From contig JALWSS010000152.1 of the NCBI GenBank assembly GCA_026993525.1, positions 1-48,785 on the forward strand: a stretch of DNA of 48,785 bases, given 5' to 3'. Both the position numbers and the translations under genes were made by a program. The notes under the pieces are model-generated. The model ran no database searches. It had not been told where the DNA came from and was given only the letters and a program-made list of their open reading frames with translations. Below are positions 34,200-44,498 of the stretch, piece by piece (the first letter of the stretch is position 1; every line of letters begins with the position of its first letter). The DNA is from Saprospiraceae bacterium. Lineage in GTDB: Bacteria; Bacteroidota; Bacteroidia; Chitinophagales; Saprospiraceae.

Positions 34200-34561
34200 T
34201 TTCCCTTGTGAACATTAAACAATTTCCTGTTTGCACCCTGTTTTTACTGGTTGAGCGACTTGAAGCTTTGTTTATGCCCGGAGCATTCATAAATTTGGCC
34301 CCGAAACAGTTGGTTGTGTAATAGTTGCATTCAACTATGAATTTACAAAATATCCAACTGTTCACATTGCCTCAATTCCATGCATCAGTTCCGTTCACTC
34401 ACATGCCGCTCATAATTACCATGAACGTGGTCCAACCGGAAGTGACAGACAGAAGACAAATCAATTCCTAAGTTCGAACAATCCAGGTTGGCGCTTTGCG
34501 CCTGTCAGCCCCGTTAAAAGCCAACAACAGAATACCCGATTCCATCAACTAACTCATTGGA
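34200..34561. other. Spacer before the adhesin gene
   Basis: 362 bp with no gene. It holds the adhesin promoter at 34267-34297 and a leader of about 258 nt to the ATG. A run of C/T-rich and inverted AATTCC-like bits is seen, but I find no known riboswitch or stable hairpin. Confidence 0.55.
34267..34297 (+). promoter_or_regulatory. Promoter of the T9SS adhesin
   Basis: TTTG (34267-34270), exactly 19 bp, TAAATTTG (34290-34297). A full match to the Bacteroidota consensus. Transcription should begin near 34304, leaving a leader of about 258 nt, close to the susC leader in length. Confidence 0.8.
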
Positions 34562-37500
34562 ATGAAAGCACTATTACCATTTTTACTTTGCTTGTTGTTC
34601 ATTTCTGATTCCGTTCTCCACACCCAGCAAAAAACGGCTGATCAGATCCCCAAAATCTCTCTCGCAGATGGCAATACCCGCTATCCGGTTTTCTTGTCAA
34701 AGGAGAAAGAATACCTGCAGGTTTGCGGACTGAAAAAAGGTGAAGTGTACCAGGTATGGACGGTGCTGAATGGAGATTGCGAAGCCACAGTGGGTGTAGT
34801 TGGCTTGCCGGCTGCCAAATCAATGGAATTTGTCGCCACAGAAGAATGTATGGAATTGGAAATCACGAAAAAAGCCGGAGACTGCGCCGATCCCATCTTC
34901 CTGTCTTTCGGTTGCCAGACCTGCAAGGCAGCGCCCCAAAGCCAGGGCAAGCTGGCCAACCTGGCGGTGTTTGGCGGAATCTCGTCCGAATCGCTGATCA
35001 AAGACATTTTCATTGGTGGCAATTGTTTCGACGTAATGAATGTGTCTGATATCGGGCATCCTGACGGCAAAGGAAGCTTTGACTCGGGAGCAGCCTCCAT
35101 TGGTATCAACAATGGTGTGATTCTTTCATCGGGCAGCATTTACAATGCCCCCGGCCCGAACAATTCCAACAGTGCAGGCAACCAATTGACCGGTGGCGGA
35201 ACCGATCCGGACCTGAACCAACTCACAGGTGGAAACCTTTTTGATGTCGTCGGAATTGAGTTTGACTTTCAACCCACCGTTAACCAGCTCACCTTTGAAT
35301 ATGTTTTTGCTTCGGAAGAATACTGCGAGTGGGTGGGTTCCCAATTCAATGACGTCTTTGGGTTCTTTATCAGTGGTCCTGGCATTTCGGGCCCGTTCTC
35401 CAACAATGGGGCTAACATCGCCGTCATTCCCAACACCACCACTTATGTGGCCATCAACAACGTCAACCACATCTCCAATACCAACTGGTTCATGCCCAAT
35501 CAGACCAACTGCAATGGCGTGACCAACATGAACGACATCCAGTTCGATGGATACACCGTCATCATGCAGGCGCAGGCCAATGTGATCCCCTGCGAAACCT
35601 ACCACATCCGCCTGGTAATTGCCGACGTGGGTGACCCCATCTACGACTCGGCCGTATTTCTGAAGGCCAACAGTTTCAGTGCCGGTGGTACGGCGGTGGG
35701 CGAGGTAGTGGTACCGTCCACAGGGTCCAACTTCGTTTACGAAGATTGTGCAGATGGTTTTATCACCTTTACGAGGGTAGGTGGAGATATTAACCTGCCC
35801 TTTGTCATCGAACTCAATCTGATGCCCAGCAGCACGGCTACACCCGGGGTGGACTATGCCCCCCTGCCGGCAACAGTGGTCATCCCTGCGGGGCAAACCT
35901 CGGTCACATTGCCCATCACGGTTTTTCCCGACGGAATACCTGAAGGCGTCGAAACCATTGTGATTGGCATTGAGAATTCCTGCTCCTGTTCCAGTCTGGA
36001 AATGGTGCTGGAAATCCACGACACACCGCCCCTGGACGCACAACTGGATGATGTGGACCTGTGCCAGGGCACACCCCTTATCCTGGAACCTACAGTAGCG
36101 GGAGGTTTGCCACCCTACACCTACCAGTGGAATGATGGTACACAAGCGCCGTTTTTGGTAACCGTGCCCACACAAAACACCACCTATTCGGTAACGGTAT
36201 CCGACCAGTGCAACCAGTCCGTCGTTCTGACCAGTAATGTTACCGTTACGGAAATACCAAGTGCCACACTTACGGGGTCGGGCTTTATTTGCACGCAGGG
36301 CGGGTCCAATCCGGTACCGCTCTCCATCTCATTCACAGGGGTAGGCCCATGGGTATTTCAATACAGCATAGATGGTGTGGTACAAACGCCAATCACCACA
36401 ATGGCCAATCCCTATCAGTTTGTGGTAACCCAGCCAGGTATTTATGAGATGTATTCCGTAATGACGGAGGTGGGCAATTGCGAAGGACCTGCCATTGGTG
36501 TTGCACCGGTCTTGCCGGTAGAATTGGAAAACCAGATGAGTGTAACTCCGGTTACCTGCCTAAACAGTGGTGAGATAATAGCCGGCCCTTATGGAGGAGT
36601 GAGTCCATTCAGTTTTGTCTGGAGCAACAATGCCCCTGACACCAACACTATAACAGGACTGGACCCCGGAGTTTATTCCGTCACCATCTCCGATCAAAAC
36701 GGCTGTACCCTCGTGGATTCGGCTGAAGTGACCTCGGCACCGCCACTGGAGGTGGACGCCCAGGTGCTCAGCAATGTAGATTGCACCAACCCAACCGGCG
36801 GCAGCGCCGAGACCACTGTCTCAGGTGGAACACCCACTTACACCTACACCTGGAGCGACAGCATTGGCAGCGTGCAGAATCCTTCCGGCCTCGGGCCTGG
36901 GACTTACTATGTTACCGTCGTTGACGATCAGGGCTGTGAAGAAGTGGATTCCATCACCATCATTGCCGACACCTTGCCGCCCACGGCACTGGCCGACCCG
37001 ACCGGCATTCTGAATTGCGTCGCTTCGCAAATAGATGTCAGTGGGGCCGGTTCATCGAGCGGGCCGGAATATACCTATCAGTGGTCGGGCCCCGGAATAG
37101 TGGGTGACCCCACCGGCCAGGATATCACAGTTAACCAGCCTGGCACTTATAACCTTGTCGTCACAAACACCGCCAATGGTTGCACCAACACAGATGATGC
37201 AATTGTGGAACAAGACACCGAGACTCCCGTTGCCGTAGCCAGCGGTGGCATCATCAACTGCGCTGCCGGACAACTCGAGCTGGACGGAAGCGGCTCTTCC
37301 ACCGGCCCGGAATTCTCCTACCAATGGAGCGGGCCGGGAGTGGTCAGTGGAGGTACTACCCTGAACCCCATCGTCAACCTGGCCGGCAACTACGAACTCC
37401 TGGTCACCAACACCGTGAATGGCTGTACGGAATCCACATTGACACTCGTGGAGGCCGATTCTACTTTCCCCACGGCAGCCCTCGCCACTCCCCCGCCACT

Positions 37501-40500
37501 CACCTGTGCGGACACAGTGGTAATCGTGGACGGTTCCGGTTCTTCCTTCGGGCCGGGCATCTCCTATCAATGGTATTTCAACGGCAGCCCAATACCCGGA
37601 GCCACAAACCCAACCTACAATGCCAGTCAACCCGGAAGCTACGAGATAGAAGTATTTGACAGCAACAACGGATGCTCCTCCCTGGAAGCCACCGATGTGC
37701 TGACCGACTATGCTGCACCCGAATTGAATCCGACTGTAAGCGGGCTGATCACCTGTATTCAAAGTGAGGTCGGCCTGTCGGCCAATGTCAACGGTGATCC
37801 GGCCAATTTCTCCTTTGAATGGAGCGGCCCCTCCATCGTTGCAGGTGCCGGCAGTGCCAATGCTACGGTGAACGAGCCCGGCATTTACGAAGTGACCGCA
37901 ACCAACCTGACCAATGGCTGTACCTCCACAGCTTCCATCGAGGTGGAGCAGGATGCCAATATCCCCGTGCCGGTGATCAACGCACCTACGGAGCTCAATT
38001 GCGACGTTCAGACCATCACCCTGGACGGAACAGCCTCCACCCAGGGGCCGGGCATCACCTTTACCTGGACCACCACCGGCGGCAACATTGTCAGCGGTGC
38101 CAATACCCTGACTCCCGTGGTTGACCAGCCCGGCACTTACACCCTGACCATCTTTGACACCAACAACAATTGCGAAAGCGAAGAAAGCATAGACATCACA
38201 CAAGACATTGCACAGCCCGACCTCAGCCTGCCCGGGCCGATGACCCTGACCTGTACGCAAACCAGCTTCACCGTTACCGGCAATGTGTCCAACATGCCCG
38301 CCGCCGACCTCAGCTTTGAGTGGACGAGCGCAGGCGGGGCTGTGCCACCTCCCGGCAATACCAATGAAATAACTGTGACGGAACCGGGCACTTACACCCT
38401 GCTGGTCACCAATGTGAACAATGGCTGTACGGCTGAGCAAAGTGTTGAAATCTCGCAGGATGTAACATTGCCGGAGGCGACCATAGCCAATCCGGAAAGC
38501 ATCACCTGCGCCAACAACACGGTTACCCTGGATGGTTCAGGCTCCAGTTTCGGCGCCGGCTACGACATCCAGTGGAGCAGCGCAAACGGCAACTTCGTTT
38601 CCGGAACGGCAGGCTTGAATCCGGTGGTGAATGCCCCCGGCACTTACAACCTGCTCGTCACCAACCTGACCAACGGCTGCACGGAAGAAGCCAGTGTCGT
38701 GGTGGATGAAAACACGGAATTGCCGCAGGCGAATGCAGGAACAGCCATGACGCTGACCTGCGAGTTTCCGGAACTGACCCTCCAGGGCAGCGGCTCCACA
38801 GGCCCCGAATTCGAATACCAGTGGACCGGCCCCGGCATCGTTTCCGGCAGCAATACACCTACTCCGGTGATTGACCAACCGGGCACCTACGACCTGCTGG
38901 TGACCAACCTGACCAATTCCTGTACCGCTACCGCTTCGGTAACGATAGACCAGGACATTCAGGCACCGGTGGCTGATGCAGGCACCACTGCTGAGTTGTC
39001 CTGCACCTTCACATCGCTGACCCTCGACGGTTCAGGCTCCAGCGCCGGCCCGCAATACGCCTACCTGTGGTCCACCTCCAACGGAAATATCATTTCCGGT
39101 GAGGACACGCCCACCCCAACCATCAACGCGCCCGGAACCTATACCATCGTGGTGACGAACCTCAACAACGGCTGTACCAGCGAAAGTGAGGTGGTCATTA
39201 CCGAAGATGACGATTTGCCGGAAGTGAATATCGCACAGGCGGCCCCCATCACCTGTGTGGTGGATGAGGTGACCCTCGACGGGTCTGCCAGCGCTTCCGG
39301 CCCCAACTTCCAGTATGTCTGGACCACCGCCAACGGGAATATCGTTTCCGGGGCCAACTCGGCCAATCCGGTGGTGAATGCCCCCGGCACCTACCTCCTG
39401 ACCATCACCAACACGCTGACCTCGTGCTCAAACTCCGAAAGCGTGATAGTGGATGACCAGACCGCACTGCCTGCTGTAGAAGCCGGTACATCGGATGCCC
39501 TGACCTGCGCCAAGACCAGCCTGTCGTTGGATGGAAACGGATCGGTAACCGGAGCCAATTACACTTACCAATGGACGGGGCCGGGTCTGGTTTCAGGACA
39601 GACTTCGCTCAATCCCGTCGTGAATGCACCCGGCACTTATCAGTTGCTGGTGACCAATACCCTTACCGGCTGTACCAATACGGATGAGGTCATTGTTCCG
39701 GAAGATGTTGTACTTCCTTCGGTAAACATTCTGGCGCCGGCTGTATTGACCTGTGCGGTCACAAACCTCCAGCTTGACGCAACGGGAACTTCCTCGGGCA
39801 ACGAATTCAACTACCTGTGGAGCACGCTGGATGGCAACATACTGTCCGGTGAGACCTCGCTTCAGCCGGTCATTGACCAGCCCGGCACTTACGCGCTGCT
39901 GGTCACCAACAGCATCAACGGTTGCACCAGTGTCGAAAGCGTCACCGTTGATCAGGACATAGAGGCCCCGGTGGCCGATGCAGGCGCCGGCTCAACACTG
40001 AGCTGTGCCATGCCTACCTTGCTGCTCAACGGAACAGGCAGCAGCTCCGGAGGCATCTTTACCTACGAGTGGACCACTGTGAACGGCAGTATCGTGAATG
40101 GTGCTGATACACCAACACCTACCATTGATGCGCCGGGTACCTACCAACTGCTGGTCACCAACACCCAGAACGGCTGTACCAGCACCGACCAGGTAGTCAT
40201 TGACCAGGACAACAGTTTGCCGACGGCCATCATACAAGACCCGGGCAAACTGACCTGTGCTGTCACCACCATACAACTTACTGCCACCGCCTCGCAGGGC
40301 AATGAATTCCAATACCAATGGACCACCACCAACGGCAACATCGTTTCCGGTTCCACAACTTTGACACCGGTGGTAGATCAGCCCGGCGTGTATGTACTGA
40401 TGGTTCAGAACAACCTGAATGGCTGCTCCGTCAAGCAACAGGTGGAAGTGGAACAGGATGTTGCCCTGCCGGTGGCCGATGCAGGTCAGACATTTGTACT

Positions 40501-41491
40501 GGATTGCTTTGAGTCGGTGAACTACCTGGATGGTAAAGTATCAGGCGCAACGGGCCCCGTCAGCTGGCTCTGGACCACTTCAGACGGGAATATCATCAGC
40601 GGTGCAGATTCGCCGCAACCGGGAATCAACCAACCAGGCACTTACCTTCTGACAGTGACCAATACATTGAATGGCTGCACCGATACCGACCACGTTACCA
40701 TCACCCGTGATGAGCCGACGGCTGATCCGGAAGTGTTCCAGCCGCCGTGCTATGGCGACAAAGGGGCCATTGCCCTGGGTACGGTGAGTGGCGGCACCCC
40801 CCCGTATGTATATTCTCTGGATGGCGGACAGACCTTTGATACTTACCCCATCTTTACCCACCTGGAGCCGGATGTTTACCCGGTGGTTGTCCAGGATGCC
40901 AACGGATGCGAGTACGAGCAAAACATCACCATCATTCAGCCCACCCCGCTCGACCTCATTGTGGAACCACATGTGGAGATAAAACTGGGAGAAAGCTACC
41001 AGATAAACACCCTGGTGACGGTGCCGGAAGACGATATCACAGACATCACCTGGTTCCCTTCGGAAACCTTGAGCTGTGGTGACTGCCTGAATCCGCTGGC
41101 AACTCCCACATCCACTACCTTGTACAACCTGACGGTTGTCACTGAAAACGGCTGTGAAGACAGCGCCCCAATCCTGATCGTGGTGAACAAACAGGCTTCG
41201 GTGTATGTGCCAAGCGCTTTCTCACCAAACGGCGACGGTACGAACGACGTCTTCATGATTTACGCCGATCCGGCCAGTGTGGTGAATATCAAATCATTCC
41301 TGGTCTTCAATCGCTGGGGAGAATCGGTGTTCCAGTATTTCGACTTTGAACCCAACAACCCGGCCTATGGATGGGATGGCATGCACCGGGGTCAAATGAT
41401 GGACCCCGCGGTGTTCGCCTGGTTTGCAGAAGTGGAATTCATTGACGGAAGAACGGAAATCTTCAAAGGTGACGTCACTTTGATGCGTTAA
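34562..41491 (+). CDS. Giant T9SS adhesin with choice-of-anchor L and 15 Ig-like modules
   Basis: A 2309-residue secreted surface protein. After the signal peptide (MKALLPFLLCLLFISDSVLH) comes a choice-of-anchor L domain (about 137-376, GIEFDFQPTVNQLTFEYVFA and NDVFGFFISGP), a Calx-beta-like domain (about 395-490), one to two Ig-like units, and two SprB-like repeats (about 655-800). Fifteen tandem modules of about 83 residues follow (805-2052), each with LTC near the start, YxxQW or YxW, PGTYxLLVTN and NGCT; the paired cysteines probably form a disulfide. Another SprB-like repeat and a T9SS type B (CHU_C) domain end it (PSAFSPNGDGTNDVF to the final residues). Expected role: adhesion, gliding or biofilm. 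No enzymatic motif is visible. Confidence 0.93.
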   Translation: MKALLPFLLCLLFISDSVLHTQQKTADQIPKISLADGNTRYPVFLSKEKEYLQVCGLKKGEVYQVWTVLNGDCEATVGVVGLPAAKSMEFVATEECMELEITKKAGDCADPIFLSFGCQTCKAAPQSQGKLANLAVFGGISSESLIKDIFIGGNCFDVMNVSDIGHPDGKGSFDSGAASIGINNGVILSSGSIYNAPGPNNSNSAGNQLTGGGTDPDLNQLTGGNLFDVVGIEFDFQPTVNQLTFEYVFASEEYCEWVGSQFNDVFGFFISGPGISGPFSNNGANIAVIPNTTTYVAINNVNHISNTNWFMPNQTNCNGVTNMNDIQFDGYTVIMQAQANVIPCETYHIRLVIADVGDPIYDSAVFLKANSFSAGGTAVGEVVVPSTGSNFVYEDCADGFITFTRVGGDINLPFVIELNLMPSSTATPGVDYAPLPATVVIPAGQTSVTLPITVFPDGIPEGVETIVIGIENSCSCSSLEMVLEIHDTPPLDAQLDDVDLCQGTPLILEPTVAGGLPPYTYQWNDGTQAPFLVTVPTQNTTYSVTVSDQCNQSVVLTSNVTVTEIPSATLTGSGFICTQGGSNPVPLSISFTGVGPWVFQYSIDGVVQTPITTMANPYQFVVTQPGIYEMYSVMTEVGNCEGPAIGVAPVLPVELENQMSVTPVTCLNSGEIIAGPYGGVSPFSFVWSNNAPDTNTITGLDPGVYSVTISDQNGCTLVDSAEVTSAPPLEVDAQVLSNVDCTNPTGGSAETTVSGGTPTYTYTWSDSIGSVQNPSGLGPGTYYVTVVDDQGCEEVDSITIIADTLPPTALADPTGILNCVASQIDVSGAGSSSGPEYTYQWSGPGIVGDPTGQDITVNQPGTYNLVVTNTANGCTNTDDAIVEQDTETPVAVASGGIINCAAGQLELDGSGSSTGPEFSYQWSGPGVVSGGTTLNPIVNLAGNYELLVTNTVNGCTESTLTLVEADSTFPTAALATPPPLTCADTVVIVDGSGSSFGPGISYQWYFNGSPIPGATNPTYNASQPGSYEIEVFDSNNGCSSLEATDVLTDYAAPELNPTVSGLITCIQSEVGLSANVNGDPANFSFEWSGPSIVAGAGSANATVNEPGIYEVTATNLTNGCTSTASIEVEQDANIPVPVINAPTELNCDVQTITLDGTASTQGPGITFTWTTTGGNIVSGANTLTPVVDQPGTYTLTIFDTNNNCESEESIDITQDIAQPDLSLPGPMTLTCTQTSFTVTGNVSNMPAADLSFEWTSAGGAVPPPGNTNEITVTEPGTYTLLVTNVNNGCTAEQSVEISQDVTLPEATIANPESITCANNTVTLDGSGSSFGAGYDIQWSSANGNFVSGTAGLNPVVNAPGTYNLLVTNLTNGCTEEASVVVDENTELPQANAGTAMTLTCEFPELTLQGSGSTGPEFEYQWTGPGIVSGSNTPTPVIDQPGTYDLLVTNLTNSCTATASVTIDQDIQAPVADAGTTAELSCTFTSLTLDGSGSSAGPQYAYLWSTSNGNIISGEDTPTPTINAPGTYTIVVTNLNNGCTSESEVVITEDDDLPEVNIAQAAPITCVVDEVTLDGSASASGPNFQYVWTTANGNIVSGANSANPVVNAPGTYLLTITNTLTSCSNSESVIVDDQTALPAVEAGTSDALTCAKTSLSLDGNGSVTGANYTYQWTGPGLVSGQTSLNPVVNAPGTYQLLVTNTLTGCTNTDEVIVPEDVVLPSVNILAPAVLTCAVTNLQLDATGTSSGNEFNYLWSTLDGNILSGETSLQPVIDQPGTYALLVTNSINGCTSVESVTVDQDIEAPVADAGAGSTLSCAMPTLLLNGTGSSSGGIFTYEWTTVNGSIVNGADTPTPTIDAPGTYQLLVTNTQNGCTSTDQVVIDQDNSLPTAIIQDPGKLTCAVTTIQLTATASQGNEFQYQWTTTNGNIVSGSTTLTPVVDQPGVYVLMVQNNLNGCSVKQQVEVEQDVALPVADAGQTFVLDCFESVNYLDGKVSGATGPVSWLWTTSDGNIISGADSPQPGINQPGTYLLTVTNTLNGCTDTDHVTITRDEPTADPEVFQPPCYGDKGAIALGTVSGGTPPYVYSLDGGQTFDTYPIFTHLEPDVYPVVVQDANGCEYEQNITIIQPTPLDLIVEPHVEIKLGESYQINTLVTVPEDDITDITWFPSETLSCGDCLNPLATPTSTTLYNLTVVTENGCEDSAPILIVVNKQASVYVPSAFSPNGDGTNDVFMIYADPASVVNIKSFLVFNRWGESVFQYFDFEPNNPAYGWDGMHRGQMMDPAVFAWFAEVEFIDGRTEIFKGDVTLMR
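36974..40719 (+). repeat. Fifteen 250-nt coding repeats of the adhesin
   Basis: Tandem units of 81-85 codons. Modules 8-11 pair best with modules 12-15 in order: 8 and 12 carry IDQPGTY and DQDI, 9 and 13 begin APVADAG and carry TPTPTI, and 10 and 14 carry VV before QPG/APG. This points to duplication of a four-module block. Confidence 0.75.
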
Positions 41492-41498
41492 CAATGCA

Positions 41499-41546
41499 CT
41501 GCCGGCACCCGGACAAATAAATTCGGGTGCCAGCAGGATTTTTCCA
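41499..41546 (+). terminator. Terminator of the adhesin gene
   Basis: 13-bp stem with one mismatch (CTGCCGGCACCCG / CGGGTGCCAGCAG), a 12-nt AT-rich loop and GATTTTT after it. It begins 8 bp after the stop. Confidence 0.85.
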
Positions 41547-41899
41547 AATAAATTTCACATATTTGCCTTGCACCGCTTCTGATTCAGTCAGTTACACTTG
41601 ACCTTTCAGAATTCGGCGTTTTTTTTGGTGCGGTTTCTGTATCCCTCGTAGAAACCCCCATGAAAAATATCCCCCTCTTTTTTACCTGAAGGCTCCGATA
41701 ATCCCGTCTTCAGTTTTTTCATCCCTGAACATATTGTAAAAAAATGGTCATACAGTGGCCATCAGGACAAACATCTATCCCTTCAGTTCTATTCAAAGGA
41801 ACTAACACTTACACACCCTTCGTATCCGTACGTATCCCGGCAAACACCATGAGCTGACCAATACAGCAACAGTACCGATTTACCTAAACTAAGCCGACT
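41547..41899. other. Spacer adhesin / T9SS type A gene
   Basis: About 350 bp, AT-rich, with several T-runs. The gene after it is on the same strand. I see no complete promoter; a weak CATATTTG at 41558 is the closest to a -7 box but lacks a partner. No repeats of the families found elsewhere. Confidence 0.5.
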
Positions 41900-43042
41900 A
41901 TGAAGTTTTTGAACTTACTCGTGGTTCTGCCATTTATCCTTGGGGTCAAAGAAGGGAAAGCCCAATGCATTGATGACGTGCGCTATCTGATTGATAGCCC
42001 GGATCCTTGTTTTTTCATCGGAATGGTTGATTTGACCAAAACCGAATGCTTTGACCCATTCAACCCCAATTGGACTTACCTGTGGACCATAAAAAATGCC
42101 GAGAGCGGAGAGACCATCGCCCAGTACGAAGGCTATGCTTTCTCCCATTCCATTGAAACTTTTGGTGGCTACGAGTTCTGTCTCTCTGTGGACAAGGACG
42201 GCAATCCGTTGACCCCGCCGGAGATCGTCAACTGCGTCACCTACACCACCTGTGAGCCTTGCACCAAAGGGACGATTGATTACGAGTACGTGGATTGCGG
42301 CAGCCCTTCCGGTTGCCAACTGAATCTGTCAGGAACACTCCCCGCCATCAATGCACATGGCGTAAATGAGTTTGCCAAACTGGTGGTGACCTACATTCCC
42401 ACCCCTGAGCAAGCCCTTGCCGGCCTGGAACCTTACGATCTCATTTTCGATCACATTCCCGTCACCTTTTATCCGGCGGATGACAGCATCTCCATTGACG
42501 AAGAAATTACCGTTCCCTACGCCAGGGGCTGTTACGAGCAGAAAATCATTATGGAACTTGACTATGGGGAAGGAGCCCACAGCGAATACGGCGGCCCCGG
42601 CTGCGATGAGATCGTGATCTACGGAGACAAAGTGTTCCGTTGCCTGGCCTGCAGCTTCGGAGAAGGAGGGGATTGCACACCCAGTGCAACCGCCTCGGAC
42701 ATAGCCAATGAAACGGGTACTTGTGAACCCACCGGTTGCCTGTTTGGACTGGAGGGGCGCAACGCAAACCCCGATGAGTTGGAGCTCCCTGTTGCAGCTG
42801 TCAAAGCATTCCCCAATCCGGCTGACGAAAGCCTGAGCATAGACCTGCCTGGCGACTGGAGTGAAAGCTTTACCGTTCAATTGATCAATACCGTGGGGCA
42901 AACCGTTATACGACGATCTGTCCAGGGTGGCGCACGTGAACATATTTCACTGAACAATGTGCCAACCGGGGTTTATTTACTGGTTGTTTCCAACGGAAAC
43001 ACCTCCAATTTCAAAGAGAAAATTCTGGTGTCCCACCGTTAA
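41900..43042 (+). CDS. Secreted T9SS type A sorted protein, Cys-rich
   Basis: A 380-residue exported protein of unknown function. Signal peptide (KFLNLLVVLPFILGVKEGKA), an N-terminal part with an Ig/PKD-like look (NWTYLWTIKNAESGETIAQYEGYAFSH), about 20 cysteines in all with pairs such as TTCEPC and CLAC, and a C-terminal T9SS type A domain (VKAFPNPADESLSIDLPG to GVYLLVVSNGNTSNFKEKIL). The C-terminal signal takes it across the outer membrane by the same system as the adhesin before it. Same strand as that adhesin after a terminator and 408 bp, so probably a separate transcript. Confidence 0.85.
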   Translation: MKFLNLLVVLPFILGVKEGKAQCIDDVRYLIDSPDPCFFIGMVDLTKTECFDPFNPNWTYLWTIKNAESGETIAQYEGYAFSHSIETFGGYEFCLSVDKDGNPLTPPEIVNCVTYTTCEPCTKGTIDYEYVDCGSPSGCQLNLSGTLPAINAHGVNEFAKLVVTYIPTPEQALAGLEPYDLIFDHIPVTFYPADDSISIDEEITVPYARGCYEQKIIMELDYGEGAHSEYGGPGCDEIVIYGDKVFRCLACSFGEGGDCTPSATASDIANETGTCEPTGCLFGLEGRNANPDELELPVAAVKAFPNPADESLSIDLPGDWSESFTVQLINTVGQTVIRRSVQGGAREHISLNNVPTGVYLLVVSNGNTSNFKEKILVSHR

Positions 43043-43062
43043 GGGTGGGCACCCCTTTTTTA
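43032..43062 (+). terminator. Possible terminator overlapping the stop codon
   Basis: CCCACC (43032-43037) and GGTGGG (43044-43049) form a 6-bp stem whose loop contains the TAA stop codon; CACCCC and six T follow. Short but well placed. Confidence 0.5.
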
Positions 43063-43430
43063 ACCTTTTCTTAATCCCGCCTGTAACCAATCCAAACAAC
43101 CTTCCGTCACAATTGCAATCCTTTTGCAAAAAAATGGCGTTTCCCACCTCACCAATGCAATTGTTGTTAAAAGCAGCAGCATTTCCAATTATTACACTTC
43201 AGTGCGAAATATCATTCTGTATTCTATGATTTAATTCACAGTTAACAGAATTATGTTTGGAATTAACTTTGAGGTTCACCTAATTTTGCCTTGCACTTGT
43301 CGATAAAAGCTGAAGCCAGGTTCAGATGGCTTTAGTTTCGCACAGTGTTCACCGCCCGGATAAAATCAGGTTAACATCACGGCCCATTCGGACAGCCAAC
43401 TGCCCGGTGTGCTGCTCAAACCAAATCAAA
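43063..43430. other. Spacer before the CotH-like gene
   Basis: About 370 bp, AT-rich, without a recognisable gene. It contains one promoter at 43256-43288. In-frame sequence before the chosen start of the next gene is open, but begins in promoter DNA. Confidence 0.55.
43256..43288 (+). promoter_or_regulatory. Promoter of the CotH-like lipoprotein gene
   Basis: TTTG (43256-43259), 21 bp, TAATTTTG (43281-43288). Both boxes match the Bacteroidota consensus; the spacer is 2 bp longer than the best. Transcript start near 43295, giving a leader of about 136 nt. Confidence 0.6.
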
Positions 43431-44498
43431 ATGATCACCCAAAGTTCTAAACTCGTTTTTGCAGCCTGGATATTTTTGGTCGCTTCTATCACGACTTCCT
43501 GTGCCCCGGCGCTGGTTCTCGAGGATTGGGACGAATTTGACCCGCACGACAGCAACAGTTTGATGGATCAGTTGACAACCGCTGATGTCATCGAAGCCAG
43601 GTTGATCGTATCACTTGATTCCATTGAAAATCACCGCAAGTCCAACGACTATTTTCCTGCCCGCATAGAGTTTGAGAATGTGATGGGAGGGGTTTTCAAA
43701 TACGACATCAAGGTAAAAACCCGTGGCAAGTTTCGCCGCCGCACCTGCGACATGCCGCCTCTGAAGCTGGATTTTTCGAAGAAAGACCTCGAAGCCCAGG
43801 GCCTGCTGCCCTTTGACGACCTGAAGCTGGTGACCCACTGCCTGGAAGATGCGGCATGGTCAGACAAACTGGTGTTGAAAGAGTACCTGGCTTACAAGAT
43901 GTATAGCCTGCTGACCCCTTACAGCTTCAGGGTTCAGTTGCTTCGGCTTACTTACCAGGATGCGAATGACCCCGACAGAAAATTGAAGCGCTGGGCATTT
44001 GTACTGGAAAGCGATGACGAGTTGGCCGCCCGGATCGGTGGCCTTGAATGCAAGAATTGCATGGGCCAGCCGGAAGAGCGATTCGACCCCATCCACAAAC
44101 GGATGGTGGCCATGTTTGAATACATGATCTGCAACTCAGACTGGAGCTTCAAAATGAACCGGAATGTGAAATTCTTTGAGCTGCCGAACCAACGACTGAT
44201 CCCGGTGCCTTATGACTTTGATTTTTCCGGCTTCGTAAAAGCTCCCTATGCCCGATTGAACAAGGATGTGGGTCAACGGGAACGGGATCAGCGAGTATTC
44301 ATGGGCTTTGCCGAAGATGCCCGGCAGATGTACGCAACATTGGCCCTGTTTAAGACGAAAAGGCCGGTGTTCAATCAAACGATACTGAATTTCAGGTACT
44401 TGCCGGAAGAAGACAAACTGGAGTTGGTTCAGTATTTGGACACCTTTTATGAAAGTATCAACTCGCTGGAAGACGCTCAGAAGGCATTGTTCAATTGA
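43431..44498 (+). CDS. Putative lipoprotein with CotH-kinase-like fold
   Basis: 355 residues from the ATG of MITQSSKLVFAAWIF, with lipobox ASITTSC (Cys24). The longer open frame lacks a signal and is rejected. The body resembles CotH-family proteins: KVKTRGKFRRRTCDMPPLKLDF near the start, KLVLKEYLAYKMYSLL, EYMICNSDWS, and IPVPYDFDFSG with the DFD that would bind metal. CotH is a protein kinase in Bacillus spores; related proteins are widespread on bacterial surfaces. Whether this one phosphorylates is unknown. Exported, near other secreted proteins, with its own promoter and terminator. Confidence 0.75.
   Translation: MITQSSKLVFAAWIFLVASITTSCAPALVLEDWDEFDPHDSNSLMDQLTTADVIEARLIVSLDSIENHRKSNDYFPARIEFENVMGGVFKYDIKVKTRGKFRRRTCDMPPLKLDFSKKDLEAQGLLPFDDLKLVTHCLEDAAWSDKLVLKEYLAYKMYSLLTPYSFRVQLLRLTYQDANDPDRKLKRWAFVLESDDELAARIGGLECKNCMGQPEERFDPIHKRMVAMFEYMICNSDWSFKMNRNVKFFELPNQRLIPVPYDFDFSGFVKAPYARLNKDVGQRERDQRVFMGFAEDARQMYATLALFKTKRPVFNQTILNFRYLPEEDKLELVQYLDTFYESINSLEDAQKALFN

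Noticed and set aside
37052-38440. Long antisense ORF of 462 residues inside the adhesin gene
   Set aside because: It mirrors the repetitive, GC-biased codons of the adhesin modules; similar antisense frames lie opposite the FG-GAP and katG genes. The sense protein has clear domains.
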